Notes: generated by a model from the sequence alone, not told the origin. A DNA stretch of 64,000 nucleotides from Cyclobacteriaceae bacterium (GCA_019694875.1 JAIBBC010000003.1:310001-374000); one strand, 5' to 3'; positions 35,985-46,227 are shown, counted from the stretch's first letter. Program-made: numbers and translations.

Positions 35985-36935
35985 TTAGTGAGCAACCGTC
36001 ATGGCTTCCTTTGCTGCGAGAAATTTCTCCGCATCCAGTGCACCCATACAACCTGTACCTGCTGCCGTAATTGCCTGACGATAAATCTTGTCAGCCGCGT
36101 CACCCACAGCAAACACACCCTCCACGTTGGTCTTGGTACTACCCGGCAGCGTTTTGATATAGCCGGTTTCGTCCATCTCGATGTAGTCTTTAAAAATGTC
36201 GGTATTGGGCTTATGTCCGATCGCCAGGAAGAAACCCTGTAAAGCGATGGTTTTCTTTTCTCCTGTTTTGTTGTTCACAATGCGAATGCTGTGCACGCCA
36301 TTGTCGTCACCCAGAATCTCTTCGGTTTCTGTATTCCAGTGCACTTCGATGTTCGGAGTATTGAGCACACGGTTCTGCATGATTTTCGAAGCGCGCATTT
36401 CCTCCCTCCTCACAATCAAATGAACTTTCGTGCAAAGCTTGGCGAGATACGTAGCCTCCTCGGCTGCAGAGTCACCCGCCCCAACTACTGCTACTTCTTT
36501 TCCGCGGTAGAAATATCCATCACACACGGCACAGGCCGATACACCTTTGTTATAGTAGTGCTGCTCGGAAGGCAAGCCCAGGTATTTGGCAGTTGCTCCG
36601 GTTGAAATGATAACCGACTCAGCCGTTACCTCATCTTTGTCATCAATTGTTACCTTGAGCGGATACTGCGAGAAGTTCACAGCCGTAACAACGCTGTAAT
36701 GAATTTGTGTTCCGAACCGTTCAGCCTGCTTCTGAAGATCAACCATCATAGCCGTACCATTGATCCCATCCGGATAGCCCGGGAAGTTCTCAACATCGTT
36801 AGTGGTGGTAAGTTGTCCGCCCGGCTGAGGGCCGGTATATAAAACTGGTTTGAGGCCCGCGCGGGCTGCATAGATTGCTGCTGTATATCCGGCTGGTCCG
36901 GATCCGATAATCAAAACTTTAACTGGTTCTGTCAT
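35985..36935 (-). CDS. trxB: Thioredoxin-disulfide reductase
   Basis: 316 aa flavoprotein. FAD-binding GSGPAGYTAAIYAARAGL at the start, redox-active Cys135 and Cys138 in SACAVCDGYF, NADPH-binding VVGAGDSAAEEATYLAKLC near 150, and the C-terminal FAVGDAADKIYRQAITAAGTG. It reduces thioredoxin with NADPH. Length is normal. It is separated from rpoD by a terminator and followed at 14 bp by bshB1. Confidence 0.97.
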   Translation of the reverse strand: MTEPVKVLIIGSGPAGYTAAIYAARAGLKPVLYTGPQPGGQLTTTNDVENFPGYPDGINGTAMMVDLQKQAERFGTQIHYSVVTAVNFSQYPLKVTIDDKDEVTAESVIISTGATAKYLGLPSEQHYYNKGVSACAVCDGYFYRGKEVAVVGAGDSAAEEATYLAKLCTKVHLIVRREEMRASKIMQNRVLNTPNIEVHWNTETEEILGDDNGVHSIRIVNNKTGEKKTIALQGFFLAIGHKPNTDIFKDYIEMDETGYIKTLPGSTKTNVEGVFAVGDAADKIYRQAITAAGTGCMGALDAEKFLAAKEAMTVAH

Positions 36936-36953
36936 AATGAGGGTTCTAAAATA

Positions 36954-36982
36954 AAGGGCCTCACTTTTCGTGCGAGACCCTT
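36954..36982 (-). terminator. Terminator of rpoD
   Basis: Between the rpoD stop and trxB start, on the minus strand, an imperfect hairpin (stem starting AAGGGTCTC paired with GAGGCCCTT, loop GAAAA) is followed by a T-rich tract TTATTTTA. Position and orientation fit rho-independent termination of rpoD, with possible readthrough into trxB. Confidence 0.75.
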
Positions 36983-37006
36983 CCGTTGTTCTGAATTAGT
37001 TAATTA

Positions 37007-37870
37007 TTAACCCAGGTAAGGTTTTAAAGCCTTGCTTCTGGAAGTATGTCTCAATCTTCTGATCGCTTTTTCCTTGATCTGGCGCACACGTTCACGGGTC
37101 AGGTTGAACTTCTCCCCGATCTCTTCGAGTGTCATGGCATGTTCGCCATTCAATCCGAAGTACAGGGTGATTACGTCAGCCTCACGCTGCGTGAGCGTTG
37201 ACAATGCGCGCTGCACTTCCTTGCGGAGCGAGTCGTTCATCAAACCTGAATCAGGAGTTTCTTCGCTGTCGTTCTCAAGTACGTCCAGCAGCGAGTTCTC
37301 CTCGCCCTGTACGAACGGAGCATCCATCGATACGTGACGGCCTGAAATCTTCATGGTATCAACAACTTCTGCTGTTGTTACATCCAGTACTTCGGCAAGT
37401 TCTTCCGGAGAAGGCTCGCGTTCGTACTTCTGTTCCAGTTCAGAGAAAGTCTTTGAAATTTTATTCAACGATCCGACACGGTTCAGCGGCAGACGAACAA
37501 TACGGGATTGCTCGGCAAGCGCCTGCAGAATTGACTGGCGGATCCACCATACGGCATACGAAATAAACTTGAAACCGCGGGTCTCATCGAAACGTTGAGC
37601 AGCCTTGATCAAACCGAGGTTTCCCTCGTTAATCAAATCGCCAAGTGAAAGACCCTGGTTCTGATACTGCTTGGCAACAGATACTACGAAACGCAGGTTG
37701 GCTTTGGTAAGCTTCTCCAGCGCAATCTGGTCACCCTCCTTAATCCGCTTCGCTAATTCTACCTCCTCATCCGGGGTAAGCAAATCAACCTTACCGATCT
37801 CCTGGAGATACTTATCCAGCGACTGGCTCTCACGGTTGGTAATCTGTTTACTGATCTTAAGCTGTCTCAT
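37007..37870 (-). CDS. rpoD: Primary sigma factor of RNA polymerase
   Basis: 287 aa. Regions 1.2 ([16 protein letters not shown]), 2 ([19 protein letters not shown] [15 protein letters not shown], then [29 protein letters not shown]), 3 and 4 ([29 protein letters not shown]) are complete. As usual for Bacteroidota, region 1.1 and the non-conserved insert are absent. The sigma factor recognises the TTTG / TAnnTTTG promoters seen at both tRNA genes of this window. Confidence 0.97.
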   Translation of the reverse strand: MRQLKISKQITNRESQSLDKYLQEIGKVDLLTPDEEVELAKRIKEGDQIALEKLTKANLRFVVSVAKQYQNQGLSLGDLINEGNLGLIKAAQRFDETRGFKFISYAVWWIRQSILQALAEQSRIVRLPLNRVGSLNKISKTFSELEQKYEREPSPEELAEVLDVTTAEVVDTMKISGRHVSMDAPFVQGEENSLLDVLENDSEETPDSGLMNDSLRKEVQRALSTLTQREADVITLYFGLNGEHAMTLEEIGEKFNLTRERVRQIKEKAIRRLRHTSRSKALKPYLG

Positions 37871-37939
37871 TCAGTGGTTAAATTCGTTTGTGTAACAATA
37901 TAGTGGTTAAAGTTAGTTCCTGTCAATTTCCGTTAACGG

Positions 37940-40087
37940 CTATTGCTTCGGAGCGGTTTCCTCTTTTGCAGGTTTTGGAATCAAAACCTTGCGGGAAAGA
38001 CGGAATTTGCCGGTTTTCTTGTCGACTTCGATCAATTTCACCTTCACTTCCTCACCTACTTCAAGCACGCCTTCCATGTTTTCGAGGCGTTCCCACTTAA
38101 TTTCCGAGATGTGCAGCAATCCGTCTTTGCCCGGCATGAATTCCACGAACGCTCCAAACGGCATGATCGACTTCACCTTGCCCTCGTAAACCTGCCCTAC
38201 TTCCGGCACGGCCACGATCGCACGGATGCGTCTCAGCGCTGCCTCCATCACATCTTTATTGTTTGCAAACACATTGATAATGCCCTTGCCATTTACTTCT
38301 TCGATTACCACAGTGGCGCCTGTTGTGTTCTGGATATCCTGAACAACCTTACCACCAGGCCCGATCACCGCACCGATCATTTCTTTCTCGATCGTCAGTG
38401 TTTCAGCACGTGGTGTTTGAGGCTTCAGGTCAGGACGCGGAGCCGAGATGGTCTTCTTCATTTCGTTGAGGATATGAAGGCGGCCTTCTTTTGCCTGCAA
38501 CAATGCTTCACGCAGAACGTCATAGGTTAAACCGTCAACTTTAAGGTCCATCTGACAAGCCGTGATACCTTTTTCAGTACCGGTAACTTTGAAGTCCATG
38601 TCGCCCAAGTGATCTTCATCACCGAGGATATCCGACAGGATCACATACTTACCCGTTTTGCTGTCGGAGATCATACCCATCGCAATACCCGATACAGGTC
38701 CGGAAACCGGAACACCGGCATCCATCAGCGCAAGCGAACCTGCGCAAACTGTTGCCATGGAGGATGAACCGTTTGACTCCAGAATATCAGATACAACACG
38801 AATCGTGTATGGATTCTTTTCGTCAGGCGGAAGTACTTTCTTCAACGCGCGGAAGGCGAGGTTTCCGTGACCGACTTCACGTCTGCCCGGACCACGGTTA
38901 GGCTTTACTTCACCGGTCGAGAATCCCGGGAAGTTGTAGTGCAGGATGAACTTGCTTGATCCTTCGATCATCGCACCGTCAATCATCTGCTCATCAAGCT
39001 TGGTACCGAGTGTTACCGATGTTAATGACTGGGTTTCACCACGGGTGAATAATGCAGATCCGTGAGGCATCGGAAGATACCCGACTTCGCTCCATATCTG
39101 TCTGATTTCATTCGGTTTACGGCCGTCCAGGCGAACTCCTTTGTTAAGGGCAAGATCGCGTGACGCTTTCTTCTGAATATCGTGGTAGTAGTGCTTCACC
39201 AGATCCTTGTTAATGGTAGAATCTTCCGGTAATGCATCGATGTATTCACTCACGATTTTCTTGAAGGCGTCTGAACGTTCAGACTTGTTTTTGGTTAACA
39301 AGCCGGCAGTCTCGTACGCCTTATCGTACATCAGCTTCCAAAGTTCTTCTTTCAGATTTTCATCATGAACTTCGTGGCTGTAGGTTCTCTTTTGTGTCTT
39401 GTTGGTTGCCTTTGAAAGCTCGATCTGCATTTCGCACTGAACCTTGATTGCATCGTGCGCAATTTTCAGGGCTTCCAGCATATCATCTTCACTTACTTCG
39501 CTCATTTCACCTTCCACCATCAGGATGTTCTCGATCGAAGCACCTACCATCAGGTCGATGTCGGCACGGTTCTTCTGTTCCATAGTCGGGTTGATTACGA
39601 ACTTGCCGTCAACACGCGCCACGCGAACTTCAGAGATCGGTCCCTGGAAAGGAATATCGGAAACCGACAATGCAGCCGAAGCAGCAAAGGCAGCCAATGC
39701 ATCCGGCAGACCATCCTGATCACCGGAAATGAGGTAGATCATCACCTGAGTTTCAGCATGATAATCGCTTGGAAATAAAGGTCTTATCGCACGATCAACC
39801 AAGCGACTGATGAGGATCTCATAGTCCGACAGCTTGCTTTCGCGCTTTAAAAATCCACCGGGAATTTTACCGGTTGATGCAAATTTCTCCTGGTAGTCGA
39901 CCGACAGGGGAAGGAAGTCGGCTCCTTCTTTACCTTCCTGTGCGGATACTACTGTGGCGAGCAACATGGTATTGCCCATTTTCAATACAACAGATCCATC
40001 GGCCTGACGGGCCAGTTTACCCGTTTCGATGGAGATTTCGCGGCCATCCGGCAGCTTGCAGCTTTTTGTTATTACGTTTAATGACAT
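37940..40087 (-). CDS. pnp: Polyribonucleotide nucleotidyltransferase (PNPase)
   Basis: 715 aa. Two RNase PH domains (first about 10-230 with [21 protein letters not shown]; second about 320-545 with RRDIGHG-like [15 protein letters not shown] and the catalytic [13 protein letters not shown]), a KH domain near 560 ([12 protein letters not shown]) and an S1 domain near 620 ([15 protein letters not shown]). It degrades RNA 3'-5' by phosphorolysis. It lies downstream of rpsO, the standard gene order, with a terminator in between. The C-terminal tail is short and basic. Confidence 0.97.
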   Translation of the reverse strand: MSLNVITKSCKLPDGREISIETGKLARQADGSVVLKMGNTMLLATVVSAQEGKEGADFLPLSVDYQEKFASTGKIPGGFLKRESKLSDYEILISRLVDRAIRPLFPSDYHAETQVMIYLISGDQDGLPDALAAFAASAALSVSDIPFQGPISEVRVARVDGKFVINPTMEQKNRADIDLMVGASIENILMVEGEMSEVSEDDMLEALKIAHDAIKVQCEMQIELSKATNKTQKRTYSHEVHDENLKEELWKLMYDKAYETAGLLTKNKSERSDAFKKIVSEYIDALPEDSTINKDLVKHYYHDIQKKASRDLALNKGVRLDGRKPNEIRQIWSEVGYLPMPHGSALFTRGETQSLTSVTLGTKLDEQMIDGAMIEGSSKFILHYNFPGFSTGEVKPNRGPGRREVGHGNLAFRALKKVLPPDEKNPYTIRVVSDILESNGSSSMATVCAGSLALMDAGVPVSGPVSGIAMGMISDSKTGKYVILSDILGDEDHLGDMDFKVTGTEKGITACQMDLKVDGLTYDVLREALLQAKEGRLHILNEMKKTISAPRPDLKPQTPRAETLTIEKEMIGAVIGPGGKVVQDIQNTTGATVVIEEVNGKGIINVFANNKDVMEAALRRIRAIVAVPEVGQVYEGKVKSIMPFGAFVEFMPGKDGLLHISEIKWERLENMEGVLEVGEEVKVKLIEVDKKTGKFRLSRKVLIPKPAKEETAPKQ

Positions 40088-40145
40088 ACAAATTGGTTGT
40101 TACAGGCACGCATTCAATCAGGCGTACCTGTAGTGTTATAAATGC

Positions 40146-40172
40146 AAAAAGGGAACCCTGATGAGGTTCCCT
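40146..40172 (-). terminator. Terminator between rpsO and pnp
   Basis: On the minus strand AGGGAACC / GGTTCCCT form a perfect 8-bp stem with a 7-base loop, followed by TTTT. It lies 18 bp after the rpsO stop and would limit, but probably not block, transcription into pnp. Confidence 0.85.
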
Positions 40173-40189
40173 GATTGGCTTGGTATTTT

Positions 40190-40465
40190 TTACTTTCTTA
40201 AGTCCAGTTCGGCAAGAATGGCCCGGTATCTGGCGATATCGGTATTCTGAAGATAGTTGAGCAATCTTTTGCGCTTACCTACCAGGTTCAAAAGACCGGT
40301 TTGAGTTCCGAAGTCCTTTTTGTTGTTTTTCAGGTGTTCGGTAAGGTGATTGATTCGTGTTGTAAACAGGGCAATCTGAGATTCCGGTGATCCGGTGTCT
40401 TTGTCAGATTTTTTGGCACCGTGCTTCTTAAACAATGCCTTTTTTGATTCTACGGTTAATTGCAT
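40190..40465 (-). CDS. rpsO: Ribosomal protein S15
   Basis: 91 aa. The S15 signature (TGSPESQIALFTTRINHLTEHLKNN near 26, then GLLNLVGKRKRLLNYL) is intact. S15 binds 16S rRNA helices 20-22 and starts assembly of the small-subunit platform. It precedes pnp as in most bacteria. The upstream 80 bp contain TTTG-N21-TTATTTG on the minus strand, close to the promoter consensus. Confidence 0.97.
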   Translation of the reverse strand: MQLTVESKKALFKKHGAKKSDKDTGSPESQIALFTTRINHLTEHLKNNKKDFGTQTGLLNLVGKRKRLLNYLQNTDIARYRAILAELDLRK

Positions 40466-40548
40466 CTCTAAAAAATGTTATTCCTCTTATTTCAGCCCGC
40501 AAATAACGGCAAAATCAAAGCATTCTCCAAATCAGAGTTGAATTTCTT

Positions 40549-42336
40549 CTACGCGGCCTGACCCGGAAAAAGACCCTTGCGTGAAAGCCATTTTTTAGCC
40601 TTTTCGATCTGGATCAGGTAGTAGTCGGCCTCAAAGAACCGGGCATCCAGACGCGCCTGACGGAGGAAATAAAGCCCGATAAAGAAGAGTATGACATCTG
40701 CAGCCCAAACACCAGCCGGGACGGGCACAATGCCCTGCTTGGCCCATTTCTCTCCTGTCATGGTGAGGAGGTAGTAAATAATGAAGAACAGAATGGAAAC
40801 GAGGAAAGGCACTCCTAACCCACCCTTTTTGATGATTGCACCCAGCGGAGCCCCAATCAGAAACATGGCAATACAGGCCAGTGAACTGGCGATGATTTTA
40901 TGCCATTGAATCTGGAAAACCCTGCGGTCGGTGTCGTAGGATTTTATTTCTGACGCGGTGCCTGCGATCTGGCTCTTGGAACTTCGCGCTTTGTTTGCCG
41001 CATTCTCAAACATCTCCGGTTTTGCATCCAGGGCAAAAAGACTGTCGATCTTCCTGTTGAGTTGAGCGGGTGTGAGCACAACTTTGCGGGCCTTTTGTGC
41101 GCGCTCGGCAAGCACTTCAGCTGATTCTATCTTTTTAGATTGAACCTTTCGCAACCGCTGTTCCTGGTCTTTTCGCTGTTCACGATCTTTTGGTGATGGT
41201 GGTGCCGACTGCGCCTTGGCAGGCGGAGGCAACTGCTTTTTCGAAGCGATCGAATCGGCTTTAATATTTCTTTCGGGTCCGCGGCTTGTATCCGGTTTGG
41301 GAGTAATGGGAGTAACAGGTTTTATTGAGCTGCCATCCGGGCTAAGCAATGACGGGCTGGCTTTTCGAACGGTCTTGTATTCGCGCAAATCTTCCGGAAG
41401 CGCAATCGTATCGGTTGTCGAAAAATAGGCGAACAGGTTTCTGCGGAATTCATAATGTTTCAGGCGTGCCTCCAGTACTTCGCGGTCAACCGAGTCCATG
41501 TCGGCCTGCAGTTCACTGATGTTCCGCATCAGGCGGTTGCCCTGAAAGAGTTTAGGGTCGGTTGTTTCGAGTTGAAACGATGAGAGGTCGAAAACAACCT
41601 GTGTTTTCGCAAACTGGCTGCGGCTGAATGTTTCTCCGTTGGACAAACGCTTCTTTCCCGAAAGATCCTGCTGCGAGCTTGCCCCCTCCGTATAATTATA
41701 ACCCTTGAAGAGTTCAAGCTTGAGGTAGCGTTCCTGCATGATCGTATACATGCGGCCGGAGTCGGCAATTGTTACATCGCGGTTGCCATCGTGCTTCCGG
41801 TGGTCATAGATTAGCACATCTTTAATGGTAATGCCATCCGGAAATTTCTTGTTCACCTTGATGCTCATGTCCGGAATGCCATTATAAAAGGCTCCCTCGC
41901 GCAAATCGAGTGCGGGCTTTTTCTGCTTGATGTCATAGAGCAAGCTGTAAGCTTCCAACGCAGCTTTCGGAACAAGATTATTGTTAACAAAGAATGCGAC
42001 CACGGTGAGTGCTGCAACGAAAAAGAAAATCGGGAGCAGCGTCCGCGTAAGCGAAATGCCGGCACTTTTTACGGCTGTCAGTTCGAAATGCTCGCCCAGG
42101 TTTCCGTACGCAATGAGCGATGAAAGCAGAACGGCCAGGGGCATCGCCACAGGTGTCATGAAAATGGCAAAATAAAAGAGCAGCCGCCCGATTACATCCA
42201 TGCCCAGCCCCTTTCCGATGATGTCATCGAAGTACTTCAGCATGTGCTGGGTGAGCAGGATGAACACCACCACCAGGAACGTGATAATGAAGGGGCCGAT
42301 GAACGAAGAAAGGATAAGCTTGTCTAGTTTTTTCAT
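40549..42336 (-). CDS. LptF/LptG-family lipopolysaccharide transport permease
   Basis: 595 aa. The YjgP/YjgQ family N-terminus is clear: KLDKLILSSFIGPFIITFLVVVFILLTQHM, helices 1-3 up to about 130, then the periplasmic beta-jellyroll, and the last three helices from about 480. LptFG with LptB pull LPS from the inner membrane. Normal length is about 360-400; here some 150-200 extra residues rich in Pro, Lys, Arg and Ser (about 325-460, SIKPVTPITPKPDTSRGP) are inserted in the periplasmic part. Whether LptF or LptG cannot be decided. It is downstream of the START-like gene. Confidence 0.9.
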   Translation of the reverse strand: MKKLDKLILSSFIGPFIITFLVVVFILLTQHMLKYFDDIIGKGLGMDVIGRLLFYFAIFMTPVAMPLAVLLSSLIAYGNLGEHFELTAVKSAGISLTRTLLPIFFFVAALTVVAFFVNNNLVPKAALEAYSLLYDIKQKKPALDLREGAFYNGIPDMSIKVNKKFPDGITIKDVLIYDHRKHDGNRDVTIADSGRMYTIMQERYLKLELFKGYNYTEGASSQQDLSGKKRLSNGETFSRSQFAKTQVVFDLSSFQLETTDPKLFQGNRLMRNISELQADMDSVDREVLEARLKHYEFRRNLFAYFSTTDTIALPEDLREYKTVRKASPSLLSPDGSSIKPVTPITPKPDTSRGPERNIKADSIASKKQLPPPAKAQSAPPSPKDREQRKDQEQRLRKVQSKKIESAEVLAERAQKARKVVLTPAQLNRKIDSLFALDAKPEMFENAANKARSSKSQIAGTASEIKSYDTDRRVFQIQWHKIIASSLACIAMFLIGAPLGAIIKKGGLGVPFLVSILFFIIYYLLTMTGEKWAKQGIVPVPAGVWAADVILFFIGLYFLRQARLDARFFEADYYLIQIEKAKKWLSRKGLFPGQAA

Positions 42337-42413
42337 GGGGCGAAAAGCCGGAAAAAATCAAATATCACGCCAGAGCAGCGTGGAAGATTACCAATACGCA
42401 TCAAAATAAAAAA

Positions 42414-42815
42414 TCAGCCTCCAACGGTCTTGCGGAGGTTTTCGATGAGACTGTCCCACAGATCCTGAAGTTCATCCATGTCATCGAAGTCGGAATAGTC
42501 GATCACTTTCAGGTAAACCGACTGGGTCATATCGTTTGATTCGAGGCGCAGTTCAAAGTATGATGGATCCTGTTCATCGCCCGGGTTTTCGGGAAGGTAT
42601 TCGAATCGAACAAAGTGATTGGTTCTGTGTGTGGCGAGCCTGGCAACACGTTCTTCATTATCCCAGATAAAGGTGAACGTCTTCTTGATGTTGTTGATCT
42701 TCACATCATCGGCAAACCATTCTGAAAGACCGCCAGCCGTTTGGATGTATGGATACAGCATCTTTACAGAAGCATGTATTTCATAATCGGCAGTAAAGAG
42801 TTTCTTTGTGGGCAT
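42414..42815 (-). CDS. START-like domain protein
   Basis: 133 aa, no signal. The N-terminus (KLFTADYEIHASVKMLYPYIQTAGGLSEWFADDV) and the C-terminal helix (DELQDLWDSLIENLRKTVGG) match the SRPBCC/START-like fold of a small protein common in Bacteroidota. Ligand and function are unknown. It is upstream of the LptF/G gene with a 77-bp gap, same direction. Confidence 0.85.
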   Translation of the reverse strand: MPTKKLFTADYEIHASVKMLYPYIQTAGGLSEWFADDVKINNIKKTFTFIWDNEERVARLATHRTNHFVRFEYLPENPGDEQDPSYFELRLESNDMTQSVYLKVIDYSDFDDMDELQDLWDSLIENLRKTVGG

Positions 42816-42929
42816 CTGGCAAGTCGATGGTTTAATTTATAAGAATTTCGGCCCTGAACAAAATTGACATGCGATATTCACTGCCTAATTTTTGTCATAT
42901 CAATATTTCATAGCTGATTCAATTCCGGG

Positions 42930-42962
42930 TTTGGAAGTATCTGGTTAAACTTTGTAAGTTTG
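42930..42962 (+). promoter_or_regulatory. Promoter of the tRNA-Met locus (TTTG - 21 - TAAGTTTG)
   Basis: TTTG at 42930-42933, 21 bp, and TAAGTTTG at 42955-42962 match the TTTG / TAnnTTTG consensus. The -7 box ends 9 bp before the 5' end of the first, broken tRNA copy. No similar boxes are seen before the intact copy at 43077, so both are probably made from this promoter. The rest of the gap 42816-42929 shows nothing recognisable. Confidence 0.75.
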
Positions 42963-42971
42963 CAGCCTTTT

Positions 42972-43034
42972 GGCGCGGTAGCTCAGGTGGTTAGAGCGTT
43001 GGATTCATATCCGCCAGCTGGCGGACGGGGGTTC
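42972..43034 (+). pseudogene. Broken tRNA-Met copy carrying a perfect palindrome
   Basis: The first 38 bases equal the intact tRNA-Met at 43077, through the anticodon CAT. Then TCCGCCAGCTGGCGGAC replaces the bases ACCCAAAGGTC, followed by GGGGGTTC of the T-arm, after which similarity stops. The 3' acceptor half is missing, so no cloverleaf can form. The inserted 16-bp TCCGCCAGCTGGCGGA is a perfect palindrome and shares its TCCGCCAG arm with the palindrome in the tRNA-Thr arrays. Confidence 0.9.
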
Positions 43035-43076
43035 TAAAGTGCTGAAAATGAGAGTTCTTTCACAATTTTAATAAAT

Positions 43077-43150
43077 GGCGCGGTAGCTCAGGTGGTTAGA
43101 GCGTTGGATTCATAACCCAAAGGTCGGGGGTTCAACTCCCCCCCGCGCTA
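43077..43150 (+). tRNA. tRNA-Met (anticodon CAT)
   Basis: A complete 74-base cloverleaf: acceptor GGCGCGG / CCGCGCT (terminal G-T pair) with discriminator A, D-arm GCTC / GAGC, anticodon loop TTCATAA, and T-arm GGGGG TTCAACT CCCCC. The anticodon stem TTGGA / CCCAA has one A-C mismatch. It lacks the three G-C pairs of initiator tRNA, so it is an elongator; an Ile-CAT tRNA is not excluded. It starts exactly 105 bp after the broken copy. Confidence 0.92.
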
Positions 43151-43162
43151 CTTCTTATCAGT

Positions 43163-43432
43163 ATGTTTTCTGTATACGTCCTTTACAGCGAACGATTCAA
43201 AAAAATCTATATAGGTTACACCTCTGATCTTTCCAAACGATTAGAATCTCATAACCAATTTTCCACAAGTGGCTATACGGCAAAGTTTCGCCCCTGGAGG
43301 GTCGTCTTAGTTGAAGAATTCGGGATTAAGTCGGACGCTATCAGGCGTGAACGTCAGCTAAAATCTGCTCAAGGCAGAAAATTTATCAAAGCATTGCTGC
43401 CAGAATCCGAGACCAAAACAAACGATCACTAA
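43163..43432 (+). CDS. GIY-YIG-domain small endonuclease-like protein
   Basis: 89 aa. The single-domain GIY-YIG fold: VYVLY at residues 4-8 (GIY strand), IYIGYT at 16-21 (YIG strand), Arg26 in SKRLESHN and the conserved Glu in [14 protein letters not shown]. This matches the UPF0213/YhbQ-type family, whose physiological role is unclear. It begins 12 bp after the tRNA-Met, with no terminator between, so it may be cotranscribed with the tRNAs. No evidence that it caused the local tRNA duplication, though the neighbourhood is suggestive. Confidence 0.9.
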   Translation: MFSVYVLYSERFKKIYIGYTSDLSKRLESHNQFSTSGYTAKFRPWRVVLVEEFGIKSDAIRRERQLKSAQGRKFIKALLPESETKTNDH

Positions 43433-43472
43433 TTCCATTCCTTTTTGCGTTATTAGCGCTTTAATATCACTT

Positions 43473-45125
43473 ATGCTACCAACCATCAACCCAATTGAAA
43501 CTCCTGCCTGGCAACGTCTCGAGATCCACTTTCTTACGATGCAGGCCATGCACATGCGTGAACTGTTTCATGACGATCCGGACCGGTTCGAAAAGTTCAA
43601 CATTCAGTTCGAAGATATCCTGATCGACTACTCCAAGAATATAATGACGCAGGAAACCCTGCGCCTGTTAACTGAGCTTGCGCATGAAACCGAATTGAAG
43701 CCGGCTATCGACTCGATGTTTGGCGGAGTTGCGATCAACAAAACCGAGAACCGTGCTGTGTTGCATGTTGCGCTTCGTAACCGATCGAACACACCTGTTT
43801 CCGTGGATGGCAAAGATGTGATGCCCGAAGTCAACAAAGTTCTCGAGCAGATCAAACACTTCTGTACACGCCTGATAAGCGGTGAGTGGAAAGGTTATTC
43901 CGGCAAGCGCATTACCGACATTGTAAACATTGGTATTGGTGGTTCGGATCTCGGTCCGTATATGGTAACGGAAGCACTTAAGCCATACTGGCAAGGCATC
44001 ACTCCGCATTTTGTTTCAAATGTTGATGGTACGCACCTCGCGGAAACCGTTAAGCATCTTAATCCGGAGACGACTTTATTCATCATTGCATCCAAAACAT
44101 TCACTACGCAGGAAACGATGACCAATGCCACGAGCGCGCGCAACTGGTTTCTTTCAAAAACAAACAATGGCGGAGATGTTGCAAAACACTTTGTTGCCGT
44201 ATCAACCAATCAGAAGGCCGTAACAGAATTCGGCATCGCAGCTGAGAACATGTTTGTATTCTGGGATTGGGTTGGCGGACGCTATTCATTATGGTCTTCG
44301 ATCGGATTGTCGATTGCAGCCACTATCGGGTACGACAACTTCGTTCAGTTACTGGAAGGAGCTCACGCGATGGACAAGCATTTCAAAAATGAACCGTTTG
44401 AAAAGAACATTCCCGTGATTCTCGCATTGCTCGGAATCTGGTATAACAACTTTTACGGTGCTGCTTCAGAAGCGATTCTCCCCTACGATCAATATTTACA
44501 TCGCTTTGCCGCATACTTCCAGCAAGGCAACATGGAAAGCAACGGTAAGTCGGTAGACCGCGAAGGACATCATGTTATGTATCAAACCGGCCCGATAATT
44601 TGGGGTGAACCCGGCACCAACGGCCAGCATGCATTTTATCAGCTGATCCACCAGGGAACAAAAATGATTCCGTGTGATTTTCTCGCACCTGTGATCAGTC
44701 ACAATCCGATCGGTGATCATCATGCCAAATTGCTTTCAAATTTCTTTGCGCAAACCGAAGCCTTAATGATGGGTAAAACACGTGAGGAAGTTGAAGAAGA
44801 ACTTGGTAAGAAAGGAATGGATAAAGATGCAATTGAATTCCATGCTCCGTTTCGTGTGTTCGAAGGTAACAAGCCCAGCAACAGCATCATGTTCAAACAG
44901 CTTACTCCGCATACATTGGGAAGTTTAATCGCCATGTATGAACATAAAATTTTCGTGCAGGGTGTAATCTGGAATGTGTACAGCTTCGATCAGTGGGGGG
45001 TTGAACTCGGAAAGGTTCTGGCGAACAAGATTCTGCCCGAATTATCATCTTCCGATGAAATTACAACACACGATTCATCAACCAACGGGTTAATTAACTA
45101 TTTCAAACGATTGAAACGCAGTTAA
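43473..45125 (+). CDS. pgi: Glucose-6-phosphate isomerase
   Basis: 550 aa, the long Pgi form. Signatures: [19 protein letters not shown] near 148, [17 protein letters not shown] near 262, the catalytic Glu region [17 protein letters not shown] near 350 and a C-terminal [11 protein letters not shown] with the conserved Lys. It interconverts glucose-6-P and fructose-6-P. It heads the row pgi-pfkA-glucokinase. The ATG at 43473 fits the family N-terminus. Confidence 0.97.
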   Translation: MLPTINPIETPAWQRLEIHFLTMQAMHMRELFHDDPDRFEKFNIQFEDILIDYSKNIMTQETLRLLTELAHETELKPAIDSMFGGVAINKTENRAVLHVALRNRSNTPVSVDGKDVMPEVNKVLEQIKHFCTRLISGEWKGYSGKRITDIVNIGIGGSDLGPYMVTEALKPYWQGITPHFVSNVDGTHLAETVKHLNPETTLFIIASKTFTTQETMTNATSARNWFLSKTNNGGDVAKHFVAVSTNQKAVTEFGIAAENMFVFWDWVGGRYSLWSSIGLSIAATIGYDNFVQLLEGAHAMDKHFKNEPFEKNIPVILALLGIWYNNFYGAASEAILPYDQYLHRFAAYFQQGNMESNGKSVDREGHHVMYQTGPIIWGEPGTNGQHAFYQLIHQGTKMIPCDFLAPVISHNPIGDHHAKLLSNFFAQTEALMMGKTREEVEEELGKKGMDKDAIEFHAPFRVFEGNKPSNSIMFKQLTPHTLGSLIAMYEHKIFVQGVIWNVYSFDQWGVELGKVLANKILPELSSSDEITTHDSSTNGLINYFKRLKRS

Positions 45126-45186
45126 TTTCAACGGAGTTGGAAAGTGTTACCCAACCGTTAATTTTGAACCCGTTCTATTCGTTGGA

Positions 45187-46170
45187 ATGAAAGATTCTAT
45201 TCAAAAAATCGGGGTGTTTACGTCCGGTGGCGATGCACCCGGAATGAATGCTGCCCTGCGTGCCGTAGTTCGTGCCGGCATCTATTACAAAAAAGAAGTG
45301 TTCGGAATCATGCGTGGTTATGAAGGTATGATTGACGGAGACATTGTAAAACTCGGAGCACGTTCGGTGGGTAATATCCTGCAGCGTGGCGGAACAATTT
45401 TAAAGTCGGCCCGCAGCATGGAGTTTAAAACTCCGGAAGGAAGAAAAAAAGCATACGATAATCTCCGCAAGGAAAAGATCGATGCGCTGATTGCCATCGG
45501 TGGCGATGGTACGTTTACCGGCCTTCATAAATTTTACGAAGAGTTCAAGATACCTTCTATTTGCATTCCGGGTACAATTGACAATGACATTGCAGGAACG
45601 GATTATACCATCGGATACGATACCGCTACCAATACCTGCGTGGAGGCGATCGACCGCATTCGCGACACAGCACTTTCGCACAGCCGTTTGTTTTTTATCG
45701 AAGTGATGGGCCGCAACTCGGGATACATTGCCCTGCATAGCGGAATTGCCGGAGGCGCGGGAAGCATTATTATCCCCGAAGAAGACACCACGTTCGAGCA
45801 GTTGTATGAAAAACTTGTTGCGGGTGAGGTAACGTCTAAAAAATCAAACCTGGTGGTTGTTGCAGAAGGCTCCAAAATTGGCGGAGTGACTGAGCTCGCC
45901 AGGAAAGTTGCCGAGCGTACCTCCTACTTTGATATCAAGGTTACCATTCTCGGGCATTTGCAGCGTGGCGGAGCGCCTTCGTATTTCGATCGCGTGCTGG
46001 CGAGCAAGATGGGTGTTGCTGCCGTTGAGGGAGTACTCGAAGGAAAGAATGATGCCATGGTGGGCATTCGCGATAATAAAATTGTATTCAATTCTTTTGA
46101 CACGATAATGACGCAGCATCACGAAATCGATGCTGAAGCACTGCGTATCGCGAAGATTTTGACGATCTAG
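45187..46170 (+). CDS. pfkA: ATP-dependent 6-phosphofructokinase
   Basis: 327 aa. GGDAPGMNAALRAVVR at 14-29, IGGDGTFTGL near 101 with Gly after the Asp, as in ATP-type rather than pyrophosphate-type enzymes, PGTIDNDIAGTDYTIGYDTA near 123 with the catalytic Asp, and GHLQRGGAPSYFDR near 256. It makes fructose-1,6-bisphosphate. Length and order match bacterial PfkA. It starts 61 bp after pgi. Confidence 0.96.
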   Translation: MKDSIQKIGVFTSGGDAPGMNAALRAVVRAGIYYKKEVFGIMRGYEGMIDGDIVKLGARSVGNILQRGGTILKSARSMEFKTPEGRKKAYDNLRKEKIDALIAIGGDGTFTGLHKFYEEFKIPSICIPGTIDNDIAGTDYTIGYDTATNTCVEAIDRIRDTALSHSRLFFIEVMGRNSGYIALHSGIAGGAGSIIIPEEDTTFEQLYEKLVAGEVTSKKSNLVVVAEGSKIGGVTELARKVAERTSYFDIKVTILGHLQRGGAPSYFDRVLASKMGVAAVEGVLEGKNDAMVGIRDNKIVFNSFDTIMTQHHEIDAEALRIAKILTI

Positions 46171-46227
46171 TTGTTATTTTATTTGTCTAACTATTAATCC
46201 TGACCGTAATCGGGAATTGTATTGAAC

